From: CAYONP01 sp964405335
GTDB taxonomy: Bacteria; Armatimonadota; UBA10988
Direction: 5' to 3'
DNA: 64,000 nucleotides
Assembly (NCBI GenBank): GCA_964405335.1
Contig: CAYONP010000004.1
Coordinates: forward strand, 1-64,000
In this document: positions 1 through 7,237 of the stretch, piece after piece
Numbering within the stretch: the first letter of the stretch is position 1
Layout of the letters: each line of letters begins with the position of its first letter
The notes under the pieces: model-generated
The model's database searches: none
What the model saw: only the letters and a program-made list of their open reading frames with translations
Told to the model about the DNA's origin: nothing
Position numbers and translations under genes: made by a program

Positions 1-150
1 CCGCACCACAACGACGGGACCAACATGGGCTACGCCGACGGCCATGCCAAGTACATGACCAAGGACGCGATGATCAGCTACCGCATGCCCTCGGGCTGGG
101 CCGACAACCGGCAGCGGCCGGTGGTCTATCCCGGCTCGACCGAGCCCTGA
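1..150 (+). CDS. DUF1559 prepilin-like protein, C-terminal fragment cut by window edge
   Basis: This is the last 49 codons of a gene that begins before the window. The residues match the C-terminus of the downstream protein at 630-1352 at 44 of 49 positions, including the H-x9-DG motif (HNDGTNMGYADGH) that closes DUF1559 domains and the shared end VYPGSTEP. The family consists of type II secretion/pilin-like proteins with an N-terminal prepilin methylation motif; that end is not visible here. With the lipoprotein at 179-376 it forms the first copy of a duplicated gene pair. The specific role of DUF1559 proteins is not established. Confidence 0.85.
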   Translation, partial: PHHNDGTNMGYADGHAKYMTKDAMISYRMPSGWADNRQRPVVYPGSTEP

Positions 151-178
151 TCAAGCCGCGGCGGAAAGGACAAGCATC

Positions 179-376
179 GTGCGCAAGCTAGCTGGACTCG
201 TCGCCCTGGCAGCCCTGGCGCTGTGCGCCGGCTGCGGTCCCAAGCTGACCGAGGAGGAGCAGACGGCTCCGCCTCCGGCCGGCCCCGAGACCTACCAGGC
301 GCCGCCGGCCGGTGCCACCGGCCCCGGCGCACCGGCGCCGCCCAGCTCGGGCAGCGAGGCTGACGACGCGGGCTAG
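179..376 (+). CDS. Small proline-rich lipoprotein
   Basis: A 65-residue protein with a basic start (MRKL), a short hydrophobic segment and a Cys at about residue 19 followed by GPKL. By homology with the clearer paralogue at 1500-1796 (LLAGC lipobox) it is predicted to be a lipoprotein. The mature part shares the block TAPPPAGPETYQAPP with the paralogue, then becomes a disordered Pro/Ala/Gly tail. The GTG start is supported by the purine-rich GGAAAGGA 9 bases upstream and by alignment with the paralogue's MRKL. A strong terminator follows at 417-457. It lies 28 bases after a DUF1559 gene and may be co-transcribed with it. Function unknown. Confidence 0.75.
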   Translation: MRKLAGLVALAALALCAGCGPKLTEEEQTAPPPAGPETYQAPPAGATGPGAPAPPSSGSEADDAG

Positions 377-416
377 CCCGCACGTCGTGCCGGCGGGCAA
401 GCCCGCCAAACCAGTT

Positions 417-457
417 GCGAAAGCGGCGTGGCCTCGTTCACGCCGCTTTCGCTTTTT
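417..457 (+). terminator. Rho-independent terminator
   Basis: A perfect 14-bp stem (GCGAAAGCGGCGTG at 417-430 pairs with 439-452), an 8-base loop, then five T residues. It closes the first DUF1559/lipoprotein unit. Confidence 0.85.
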
Positions 458-479
458 GTATGCACTGTTCCCCTTGCTG

Positions 480-491
480 TGCGGTTATACT
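480..491 (+). promoter_or_regulatory. Candidate -10 element for the second DUF1559 gene
   Basis: TATACT at 486-491 is an AT-rich hexamer just after the terminator. No convincing -35 box is seen at 16-18 bases upstream. If used, it would leave a leader of roughly 130 nt before the gene at 630. Apart from the terminator, nothing else is recognisable between 377 and 629. Confidence 0.3.
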
Positions 492-629
492 AGAGAGCGC
501 CGGATCACGGGGCATGCCGGTCGGCGACAGCCGGCTAGCGCTCCTGCCCCGATCCGTGAGCGGGTTGGTTGGGTGAGTCGCAGGGCTCGACAGTCGTCAC
601 GCCACGGTTCCGGCGTCATGGAGAACCAC

Positions 630-1352
630 ATGCGTCGCAGTAGGGTGGGGTTCACCCTCATCGAGTTGTTGGTGGTGATTGCCATCATCGCCATTCTGGC
701 CGCTATCCTCTTCCCGGTCTTCGCCAAGGCCCGCGAGAAGGCTCGGCAGTCCTCGTGCCTGAGTAACATCAAGCAGTGGGAGCTGGCCTTCTTGCAGTAT
801 GCGCAGGACTACGACGAGACGTTCCCGGGCATCCGCTTCAACTACGGCGGCGCCTGGCCGTGGACCGTCTGGCCGGGCAGCATCGACTGGAACGGTGTGT
901 TCACCCACGGGGTGCAGCCGTACGTCAAGAACATGCAGGTGCGCGAGTGCCCGTCCGACTCCAAGGGCGACCGCTGGAGCGGCGACAACGGCATGAGCTA
1001 CGGCTATAGCGAGTACATGTACAACTTCGACCAGGGCTGGTCGACAATCGCCTCGATCACTCGTGCACCGACCGGCGTCGCCGGCGTGAGCATCGTGGCC
1101 GAGACCTGGGCCTCCGGGATCTACATGGACTGGGAGGGCGGCGGTCCGGCGCCGGTCGACGGCCTGGCCCGCATCCGCTACGGCGGCTGGTCGCCCTGGG
1201 TTCCGCACCACAACGACGGCCAGAACGTCGGCTATGCCGATGGTCACGGCAAGTACATGAACAAGGACCAGATGATCAGCTATCGGATGCCCTCGGGCTG
1301 GGCCGACAATCGGCAGCGGCCGGTGGTCTATCCCGGCTCGACCGAGCCCTGA
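630..1352 (+). CDS. DUF1559 prepilin-like protein
   Basis: A 240-residue protein. After a short basic leader (MRRSRVG) comes the prepilin cleavage and methylation motif FTLIELLVVIAIIAILAA, then the linker FPVFAKAREKARQSSCLSN that is characteristic of this family, and near the C-terminus the H-x9-DG motif (HNDGQNVGYADGH). The start at 630 is preferred over the in-frame ATG at 618 because GGAG at 620-623 lies 6 bases upstream. The leader is expected to be processed by a prepilin peptidase and the helix inserted in the inner membrane. Homologues are expanded in Armatimonadota and Planctomycetota; what they form is not known. It is followed by its partner lipoprotein at 1500. Confidence 0.9.
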   Translation: MRRSRVGFTLIELLVVIAIIAILAAILFPVFAKAREKARQSSCLSNIKQWELAFLQYAQDYDETFPGIRFNYGGAWPWTVWPGSIDWNGVFTHGVQPYVKNMQVRECPSDSKGDRWSGDNGMSYGYSEYMYNFDQGWSTIASITRAPTGVAGVSIVAETWASGIYMDWEGGGPAPVDGLARIRYGGWSPWVPHHNDGQNVGYADGHGKYMNKDQMISYRMPSGWADNRQRPVVYPGSTEP

Positions 1353-1392
1353 TCCTCGCTGGACGTCGGCGCGGGGCGCCGACCTGAACGCT

Positions 1393-1424
1393 CGGAGCGG
1401 CGCGGAGCGATCCGCGCCGCTCCG
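1393..1424. terminator. Strong hairpin after the DUF1559 gene
   Basis: A perfect 14-bp G+C-rich stem (1393-1406 with 1411-1424) closed by a GCGA loop, a GNRA-type tetraloop. There is no T tract, so it may be an attenuator, an mRNA-stabilising structure or a weak terminator between the prepilin-like gene and the lipoprotein. Confidence 0.5.
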
Positions 1425-1499
1425 CTGACCGGCCGCGCCGGGTCACGAAATCGTGGCGAGTCTGGCGCGCTCGTGCGTACCGCGGATGGGAGCTACGTT

Positions 1500-1796
1500 A
1501 TGCGCAAGCTGTTCGCGCTCGTTGCCGGCCTCGGGCTGTTGCTGCTCGCCGGCTGTGGGCCAAAGTTGAGTGACGAAGAGAAGACCGCCCCGCCGCCGGC
1601 CGGGCCCGACACCTACCAGGCGCCGCCGCCCGGCGCTTCGGGCGCCGCGCCGCCGATCACCCCGGGCGGGCCGAGCACCGACACCGGCACCTCGTCCGAC
1701 ATGGGCGCCGACACCGGCACCGAGCCGGAGACCACCACCGACGACACCGCTGGTGGCGAGACCAGCACCGAGACCACCGAGCCGACCACCGAGTAA
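1500..1796 (+). CDS. Small Thr/Pro-rich lipoprotein
   Basis: A 98-residue paralogue of the lipoprotein at 179-376. The signal peptide ends in a good lipobox, LLAGC, with the lipidated Cys at residue 19. The shared block TAPPPAGPDTYQAPPPG follows, then a low-complexity tail rich in Thr, Glu and Asp that is absent from the first copy. The ATG at 1500 has GGGAG 7 bases upstream; an earlier in-frame GTG at 1473 would add residues before the signal peptide and is less likely. It forms the second DUF1559/lipoprotein pair. Role unknown; an outer-membrane or periplasmic partner of the pilin-like protein is only a guess. Confidence 0.8.
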   Translation: MRKLFALVAGLGLLLLAGCGPKLSDEEKTAPPPAGPDTYQAPPPGASGAAPPITPGGPSTDTGTSSDMGADTGTEPETTTDDTAGGETSTETTEPTTE

Positions 1797-1816
1797 TCCG
1801 GCGGCTCACGCAGGCC

Positions 1817-1845
1817 GGCCCGGCGACGGAGACCGTCGCCGGGCC
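1817..1845. terminator. Hairpin between convergent lipoprotein gene and murA
   Basis: A 13-bp perfect stem (1817-1829 with 1833-1845) and a 3-base loop in the 57 bases between two converging genes. There is no T tract on either side; position suggests a bidirectional terminator. Confidence 0.5.
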
Positions 1846-1853
1846 GCGCTGCG

Positions 1854-3140
1854 TCAGGCGTCGATCCGCTCGATCGCGGCGCCGAGGGCGCGCAGCCGGG
1901 CGTCGATCCGCTCGTAACCACGGTCGATCTGCCGGATGTTGTGGATCGTCGACCGCCCCTCGGCGCACAAGGCGGCAATCAGCAGCGCCATGCCGGCGCG
2001 GATGTCGGGGCTGCTGATGGTCTGCCCGTGCAGCCGCGACGGGCCGGCCACCACGCACCGGTGCGGGTCGCAGAGCACGATCCGCGCACCCATGTCGATC
2101 AGCCGGTCGACAAAGAAGAGCCGGCTCTCGAACATCTTCTCGTGGATCAGCACCGTGCCCACGGCCTGCGTCGCGGCGACCAGCGCGATGCTGACCAGGT
2201 CGGCGGGGAAGCCCGGCCACGGTGCGTCGTCAATCTTCGGGATAGCGCCGTCGAATTCGCTGCGCACCTCGAGGGCCTGCCCCGATGGAACGGTCAGCCG
2301 GTCGCCATCGAGCACGAACTCGATCCCGAGCCGGCGGAAAACGAGCCGGATCATCGGCAGGTCGCGCGGATCGACCGGCGCGACGGTCAGCTCGCTGCCG
2401 GTCGCCGCGGCCAGGCCGATGAAGCTGCCGACTTCGAGGAAATCGGGCCCGACGCGGTGGGTCGCGCCGTGCAGTCGCGCGACGCCGTCGAGCCGCAGAA
2501 CGTTGCTGCCGATCCCGTCGATCTGGGCGCCCATGGCGCAGAGCAGCTCGCACAGGCCGCGCACGTGCGGTTCGCTGGCGGCGTTGATGATCGTGGTCCG
2601 GCCCGGCGCGGTGACGGCGGCCAGCACGGCGTTCTCGGTCGCAGTGACCGACGCCTCGTCGAGGAACAGCTCACCGCCGCGCAGGCCGTTCGGCGCGCGG
2701 AGCGTGACCGGGTTGCCGGCGTCGAGGTCGGCGCCGAGGGCGGCCAGGGCGGCCAGGTGGGTGTCGAGCCGCCGCCGGCCGATCCGGTCGCCGCCCGGGC
2801 GCGGCACCTGGACCTCGCCCCGGCGGACGAGGATCGGCGCCATGAGCAGCACCGAGCCGCGGATGCGTTGTGCCAGGTAAGGGTCGAGTTTGCTCTGGCG
2901 CAGCTCGGCGGCGCCGATGGTGACGCGGTTGGCGCCGTCGCGCTCGACCCGCGCGCCGAGGCGTTCGATCAGCTCGAGCATGGCCCGCACGTCGAGGATG
3001 TCGGGGACGTTGTCGAGCGTCACCGGCTCGTCGCAGAGCAGGGCCGCGGCGATCGCCGGCAGCGCCTCGTTCTTGTTGCCGGCGGGCCGCACCTCGCCGT
3101 GCAGCGCCCGGCCGCCGATGACCTCGAACGCGTCGGCCAC
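1854..3140 (-). CDS. murA: UDP-N-acetylglucosamine 1-carboxyvinyltransferase (MurA), Cys-to-Asp form
   Basis: MurA transfers enolpyruvate from PEP to UDP-GlcNAc in the cytoplasm, the first committed step of peptidoglycan synthesis. About 428 residues, full length for the family. The substrate-binding Lys-Asn pair is in AGNKNEALP (K23, N24). The catalytic loop reads PGGDRIG, so the Cys that fosfomycin alkylates (Cys115 in E. coli) is Asp118 here, as in naturally fosfomycin-insensitive MurA of Mycobacterium and Chlamydia. The GTG at 3140 gives a normal N-terminus (MADAFEVIGG) with GGGGA upstream; an ATG at 3164 would add eight residues. Divergent from the rfbF-like gene. EPSP synthase, the sister family, is excluded by the full MurA-type sequence and by the separate aroA at 20183. 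Confidence 0.93.
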   Translation of the reverse strand: MADAFEVIGGRALHGEVRPAGNKNEALPAIAAALLCDEPVTLDNVPDILDVRAMLELIERLGARVERDGANRVTIGAAELRQSKLDPYLAQRIRGSVLLMAPILVRRGEVQVPRPGGDRIGRRRLDTHLAALAALGADLDAGNPVTLRAPNGLRGGELFLDEASVTATENAVLAAVTAPGRTTIINAASEPHVRGLCELLCAMGAQIDGIGSNVLRLDGVARLHGATHRVGPDFLEVGSFIGLAAATGSELTVAPVDPRDLPMIRLVFRRLGIEFVLDGDRLTVPSGQALEVRSEFDGAIPKIDDAPWPGFPADLVSIALVAATQAVGTVLIHEKMFESRLFFVDRLIDMGARIVLCDPHRCVVAGPSRLHGQTISSPDIRAGMALLIAALCAEGRSTIHNIRQIDRGYERIDARLRALGAAIERIDA

Positions 3141-3190
3141 AAGCCATCCCCAATCGGGTACCATGACCCGACGGAGGTGAGGTTCACCCC

Positions 3191-3904
3191 ATGCAGGTGG
3201 TCATCCTCTGCGGCGGCAAGGGCACCCGGTTGCGCGAGAAGACCGAAACGCTGCCCAAGCCGCTGGTCGAAATCGGCGGCCGGCCCATCGTCTGGCATGT
3301 GATCCAGTGGTACGCCCACTTCGGCCAGCGCGAGTTCCTGCTCGCCTGCGGCTATCTCGGCGACCGGATCGCCGACTGGGTCGCGGCCGAGCGCCACGGC
3401 GACCTGGCCGGCCTGTCGGTCGAGTGCGTTGACACGGGCGCCGAAACGCAGACCGGCGGCCGGGTGGCGAAGCTCGCCGAGCGGCTCGACGGCCGATTTG
3501 CCTGCACCTACGCCGACGGCCTGACCGACCTGCGGCTACCCGACCTGCTGGCCACCCACGAGCGCGCCGGCACCGCCGCGACGCTGACCGCGGTGCGGCC
3601 GGAGAACCCGTTCGGTGTGCTCGAGCTCGATGACCAGCAGCGAGTGCGCCGGTTCATCGAAAAGCCGCCGTTGCGTGACTGGATCAACGGCGGGTTCTTC
3701 ATCTTCGAGCGCGCGGTGCTCGAGCGCCTGGACGACGACGCGGTGCTCGAGCGCGAGCCGCTGGCGGGCCTAGCCGCCGAGGGCGCGCTGGCGGCGCACC
3801 GGCACCAGGGCTTCTGGGCCTGCATGGACACCTACAAGGACCACGAGCGGCTCGACGGCCTGTGGGCCGCCGGCGCCGCGCCGTGGCGGGTCTGGCCGGC
3901 CTGA
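3191..3904 (+). CDS. Glucose-1-phosphate cytidylyltransferase-like nucleotidyltransferase
   Basis: A 237-residue sugar-nucleotide pyrophosphorylase. The N-terminus VVILCGGKGTRLREKTETLPKPL holds the nucleotide-binding GGKGTR motif and the conserved PKP; LVEIGGRPIVWH and the C-terminal MDTYKDHERLDGLWAAGAAPW are typical of RfbF, which makes CDP-glucose from CTP and glucose-1-phosphate for O-antigen deoxysugars. It is about 20 residues shorter than typical RfbF proteins. GGAGGT lies 12 bases before the ATG. Divergent from murA. No further deoxysugar genes are adjacent, so the exact nucleotide and sugar specificity is inferred from similarity alone. Confidence 0.8.
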   Translation: MQVVILCGGKGTRLREKTETLPKPLVEIGGRPIVWHVIQWYAHFGQREFLLACGYLGDRIADWVAAERHGDLAGLSVECVDTGAETQTGGRVAKLAERLDGRFACTYADGLTDLRLPDLLATHERAGTAATLTAVRPENPFGVLELDDQQRVRRFIEKPPLRDWINGGFFIFERAVLERLDDDAVLEREPLAGLAAEGALAAHRHQGFWACMDTYKDHERLDGLWAAGAAPWRVWPA

Positions 3905-4117
3905 TCACTCAGTCGCCGAGATGTCGCCCTCGTTGGACGTGCCGCCGGCGCCGCCAGCGTCCGAGGCGCTGGCGTCGGTGTCGGTCAAGCTGTTGTCGAC
4001 CGCCGCCGGGGCGTCCATCAGCTCCTCGGGCGTCGGCTCCGGCTCTTTCTTCTTGCAGCCGGCGACCAAGGCCAGGCCGAGCAGCGCCAGCACCATCACG
4101 AACCCAATGCGCTTCAT
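3905..4117 (-). CDS. Small lipoprotein
   Basis: A 70-residue protein: MKRIGFVMVLALLGLALVAGC is a complete lipoprotein signal with lipobox LVAGC, followed by a charged region (KKKEPEPTPEELMDAP) and an Asp/Ser/Gly-rich tail. The ATG at 4117 has GGAG 6 bases upstream; the in-frame GTG at 4129 overlaps that ribosome-binding site and is rejected. Its stop is immediately next to the stop of the convergent nucleotidyltransferase gene. It resembles the lipoproteins at 179 and 1500 in general design but not in sequence. Function unknown. Confidence 0.7.
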   Translation of the reverse strand: MKRIGFVMVLALLGLALVAGCKKKEPEPTPEELMDAPAAVDNSLTDTDASASDAGGAGGTSNEGDISATE

Positions 4118-4156
4118 AGCATTCTCCACTTCCAGGCCGAAGGGGCCCAGCAGATT

Positions 4157-5077
4157 CTAGCCGCTCGGTCCGGCCAGGCGGTCGAGCAGCACACGGAGCA
4201 CCGACCGCGGGACCATCGGCGCGGCGCCGCGATACGCCGCCAGCAGGCTCAGCGCACGGCTGAGCATGAGCAGTCGCAAGTGCCGCCAGTCGTCGTCGGC
4301 CAGACGGTCGAGACCGTAGCCGGCAAGGAACGCGCGCCGCAGCCGCGGCCGCTCGATGAACAGGTTCAACTCCAGATCGCGGAAGTCGGCCATCGCCGGG
4401 CCGGGACGGCTCTCCTCCCAGTCGAACACGCCAACGACGGCCAGGCTGACCGGATCGACGCGCAGGTTCCAGAGCTGAAAGTCGCCGTGCAGCCGCACCG
4501 GCCGGCCGGCCACTGTGCGGCTGGACCGGCCCGCCTCCCATGCCTGTTCGATCTCGGCGAGCTGCGGGCGCGGCAGCCACGGCTGGTCGGCAATGTGCGC
4601 CACGGCACCGCGGAATTCCTCCTCCTCGGCGGCACGCCAGGCGTCGGCGTCGAACTCGTCGTCGAGCGGCAGGTCGTGCAGCCGCCGCAGCGTGGCGCCG
4701 ACCTCGCGGAGCAGGTCCTCGGCACGCTCGGGCGGCAGCTCGGCAAACAGGTCGTCGCCGTGGGTGCCGGGCAGCCAGGCGCTGAGCAGCGACGGCACGC
4801 CGAGGCTGGCCTGGTCGAAATGGCCCCAGGCCGGCACCGGCACGCCCGAGCCACGGACCGCGGCGAGGGTGCGCTCCTCGCGGCGCAGCGGCTCACCATC
4901 GCCCGCCTGGCGTGAGAGCTTGAGCACCGCCGCGCGGCCGTCGGAAAGGGTCAGGCGGTAACTGCTGCTGACCTGTCCCTTGGCCAGCCGCTCGATCGCC
5001 GAGACCGCCGGCAGGCCCGCGGCCGCGCAGCGGCGGCTGGCCGCTTCGAGGGTCAACGCTGCCGCCGGTGGGTCCAT
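4157..5077 (-). CDS. Aminoglycoside phosphotransferase (APH) family small-molecule kinase
   Basis: About 306 residues with the APH/choline kinase fold. Visible motifs are the ATP-binding Lys in AAVLKLSRQ, the catalytic loop HGDFQLWNLRVD (Brenner motif H-x-D-x4-N), and the metal-binding Asp in VFDWEESRPGPAMADFRDLEL. The family phosphorylates hydroxyl groups of aminoglycosides, choline, homoserine or macrolides; the substrate cannot be read here, and chromosomal members next to envelope genes are usually not resistance enzymes. The ATG at 5077 avoids overlap with the upstream acyltransferase; ATG 5098 is an alternative adding seven residues. Transcribed in the same direction as the acyltransferase, 53 bases after it. 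Confidence 0.75.
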   Translation of the reverse strand: MDPPAAALTLEAASRRCAAAGLPAVSAIERLAKGQVSSSYRLTLSDGRAAVLKLSRQAGDGEPLRREERTLAAVRGSGVPVPAWGHFDQASLGVPSLLSAWLPGTHGDDLFAELPPERAEDLLREVGATLRRLHDLPLDDEFDADAWRAAEEEEFRGAVAHIADQPWLPRPQLAEIEQAWEAGRSSRTVAGRPVRLHGDFQLWNLRVDPVSLAVVGVFDWEESRPGPAMADFRDLELNLFIERPRLRRAFLAGYGLDRLADDDWRHLRLLMLSRALSLLAAYRGAAPMVPRSVLRVLLDRLAGPSG

Positions 5078-5130
5078 CGTCTGCCTGCTCGGCCTCATTA
5101 CGCGCGCGGTGGGCAATCTACGCGGTCGGC

Positions 5131-6129
5131 CTACTCGCCGGCGGCCAGGTCGAGCGAGCGCTCGAGCTTCGGCGCCGCGCTGCGGGTCGAGCGGGGTGGC
5201 TTCCACCGCCGGTGGCTCCACAGCCACTCCTCGGGCCGGCAGCGGATCTGGGCCGAGATGGCGTCGTTGATGCCCTGCGCGCCGGCCTGTAGGTCGGCCT
5301 GGTTGTCGCCCGTGTCGGGCAGCGGCAGCGGGGCGTGGATTTCGATGGTGAACCGGTTGTTCGCGTCGCGGGTGATGAAGCTGGGCAGGATCGGCGCGCC
5401 TGCGGCGCGGCTGAGGATCAGCGGGCCGATGGCGGTCGAGGCCGGCCGGCCGAGGAACTCGGCCATCACGCCGCCGGTGAGCACCGCCTGGTCGGCGATG
5501 ATGCCGACCACCGCGTTGCGGCGCATGGCGCGCAGCGCCTCGCGCCAGTTGGTCTTGCTGATCACCTCGACCCGGTGCTGGCCGCGCGTTGCGGCGGTGA
5601 ACTGCTGCGTTGCCTCGTCGTCCATCGGCCGCGCGATAGCCACCACCGAGTGACCGTAGCTGGCGCAGACGAAGGCCAGCATCTCGTAGTTGCCATAATG
5701 CGCGGTGGCGATCACCGCCCCGTGCCCGGCATCGAGCGCGCGGTGGAGGTGGACTTTGCCGTAGATGTCGGCCCGCCGCCGGACGTCATCGGGCGAAAGC
5801 TGACTGATGCGCATGAACTCGGTCACGCCGCGGCAAGCGTTGCGGACGACCCGGTCGGCCAGCGCGTCGCGCTCGGCACGGCCGAGTTCGGTGCCGTAGA
5901 TCAGCCGCAGATGGTCGCGCACGCGGCAGAGCACGTGGGGGCAGAAGAAGCGGAGCGCGCGATCCATGAAGGCGGCCAGGGCGTTGTCCCAGGCGACCGG
6001 CACCAGGCCGCACAGCGCGCGGTAGAAGCCGACCGTGGCCTGCACCATCTGGCGACGCACGTACCGGCCGTAGTCGGGCCGGTCGCGCTTGTCGCGAGGC
6101 ACATCGGCCAGCAGGTGGCGGATCTTCAC
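5131..6129 (-). CDS. LpxL/HtrB-family lipid A (lysophospholipid) acyltransferase
   Basis: A protein of about 332 residues of the bacterial lipid A biosynthesis acyltransferase family, which adds a secondary acyl chain to Kdo2-lipid IVA at the inner membrane. The catalytic block is ATAHYGNYEML (H-x4-E), and the C-terminal PEEWLWSHRRWKPP is the usual PEQWLWxHRRWK signature. The GTG at 6129 gives a basic start (MKIRHLLADVP) with GGGAGGG 11 bases upstream; a TTG at 6156 is the alternative. It implies an outer membrane with LPS-like lipid. Likely co-transcribed with the APH-family kinase. Acylation of another glycolipid cannot be excluded. Confidence 0.85.
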   Translation of the reverse strand: MKIRHLLADVPRDKRDRPDYGRYVRRQMVQATVGFYRALCGLVPVAWDNALAAFMDRALRFFCPHVLCRVRDHLRLIYGTELGRAERDALADRVVRNACRGVTEFMRISQLSPDDVRRRADIYGKVHLHRALDAGHGAVIATAHYGNYEMLAFVCASYGHSVVAIARPMDDEATQQFTAATRGQHRVEVISKTNWREALRAMRRNAVVGIIADQAVLTGGVMAEFLGRPASTAIGPLILSRAAGAPILPSFITRDANNRFTIEIHAPLPLPDTGDNQADLQAGAQGINDAISAQIRCRPEEWLWSHRRWKPPRSTRSAAPKLERSLDLAAGE

Positions 6130-6173
6130 GGGTCGATGATCCCTCCCGCTCGCCAACCCGTCAAGCCCGGCGG

Positions 6174-6203
6174 TTGACGCCCGGCCGCCCGCGTCACTAG
6201 ACT
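6174..6203 (+). promoter_or_regulatory. Sigma-70-type promoter, DUF1611/GHL10 operon
   Basis: TTGACG (6174-6179), an 18-bp spacer and TAGACT (6198-6203). The ATG at 6212 is only 8 bases after the -10 box, so the predicted transcript starts at or next to the start codon (leaderless), and no Shine-Dalgarno sequence is present. Confidence 0.6.
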
Positions 6204-6211
6204 ATCCGGCA

Positions 6212-7237
6212 ATGCCGCCACGATACCTGGTCCTGGTCGACGGTCAACTCAACATCTACCGGGCCAAGATGGCCGTCGGCGTGATGCGCTACCGGCCCGA
6301 CTGCGTGGTCGCCCTGCTCGATGGCCAGCACGCCGGCCGGACCACCGCCGAGGTGCTCGGCGTCGACCACCCGGCGCCGATCGTCTCGTCGGTCGCCGCC
6401 GGGCTGGCGCATCGGCCCGACGCGCTGCTGGTCGGCATCACGCCCACCGGCGGTGCGCTGCCGCCCGAGTGGAAGCCGTTCCTGCTCGAAGCCCTGGCGC
6501 ACGGGCTCGACCTGGTCGCCGGCATGCACACCTTTCTCTCCGACGACGCCGAGCTGGTTTCCGCCGCGGAGCAGCACGGCCGGCGGCTGGTCGACCTGCG
6601 CCGGCCCGACGGCGAGCGCACCGTGGCCAATCTGCGCGTGCTCGAGCACCCCGCCCGGCGGGTGCTGACCGTCGGCTCCGACTGTGCGGTGGGCAAGATG
6701 ACCGCCTCGCTCGAGCTGGTCGCCGCGGCACGGGCCGACGGGCTCGACGCGCGCTTCCTGGCCACCGGCCAGACCGGCATCGCCATCGCCGACGACGGCA
6801 TTCCGCTCGATGCGATTGTCGGCGACTTCATGGCCGGCGCCGTCGAGAGGCTCTGCTGCCGCTCCGGCGACGCCGATGTGCTCTTCGTCGAAGGTCAGGG
6901 CAGCCTGCTGCACCCCGGCTACAGCGGTGTCACGCTGGCCCTGATGCACGGCTGCCTGCCCGACGCCATGATCCTCTGCCACGATGCTGCCAGCACGACC
7001 ATCAAGGGTGCCAACGTGCCGCTCCCGCCGCTCGACGTGCTGGTCGAGATCTACGAGTCGGCGATGCGGCCGATTCACCCCGGCCGCGTTACCGGTCTCT
7101 GTCTGATGACCCGTCACCTCGACCACGGGGACGCCCGCCGCGCCTGCGACCAGGCCGCCGCGCGCTGCGGCCTGCCGGCGACCGACCCGGTCCGCTTCGG
7201 CGTTGCCGGGCTGGCCGAGACCTGGCGCGGCCGATGA
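6212..7237 (+). CDS. DUF1611 family P-loop protein
   Basis: A 341-residue protein of the DUF1611 family. The N-terminal half is a Rossmann-like domain (ALLDGQHAG, VGITPTGGALPPEW); the C-terminal half carries the P-loop GSDCAVGKMTASLEL around residue 160, followed by the conserved ATGQTGI and EGQGSLLHPGYSGVTL. Some members (DgcN) act in D-amino-acid metabolism with a partner enzyme, but no such partner is next to it, so the substrate is unknown. The start is fixed by the promoter, which abuts the ATG. Its stop overlaps the next gene by ATGA, so the two are probably translationally coupled. Confidence 0.75.
   Translation: MPPRYLVLVDGQLNIYRAKMAVGVMRYRPDCVVALLDGQHAGRTTAEVLGVDHPAPIVSSVAAGLAHRPDALLVGITPTGGALPPEWKPFLLEALAHGLDLVAGMHTFLSDDAELVSAAEQHGRRLVDLRRPDGERTVANLRVLEHPARRVLTVGSDCAVGKMTASLELVAAARADGLDARFLATGQTGIAIADDGIPLDAIVGDFMAGAVERLCCRSGDADVLFVEGQGSLLHPGYSGVTLALMHGCLPDAMILCHDAASTTIKGANVPLPPLDVLVEIYESAMRPIHPGRVTGLCLMTRHLDHGDARRACDQAAARCGLPATDPVRFGVAGLAETWRGR

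Noticed and set aside
3141..3164. ATG 3164 as the murA start
   Set aside because: It lies closer to the divergent gene and adds eight residues before the conserved start; GTG 3140 with GGGGA gives E. coli-like numbering. It remains possible.
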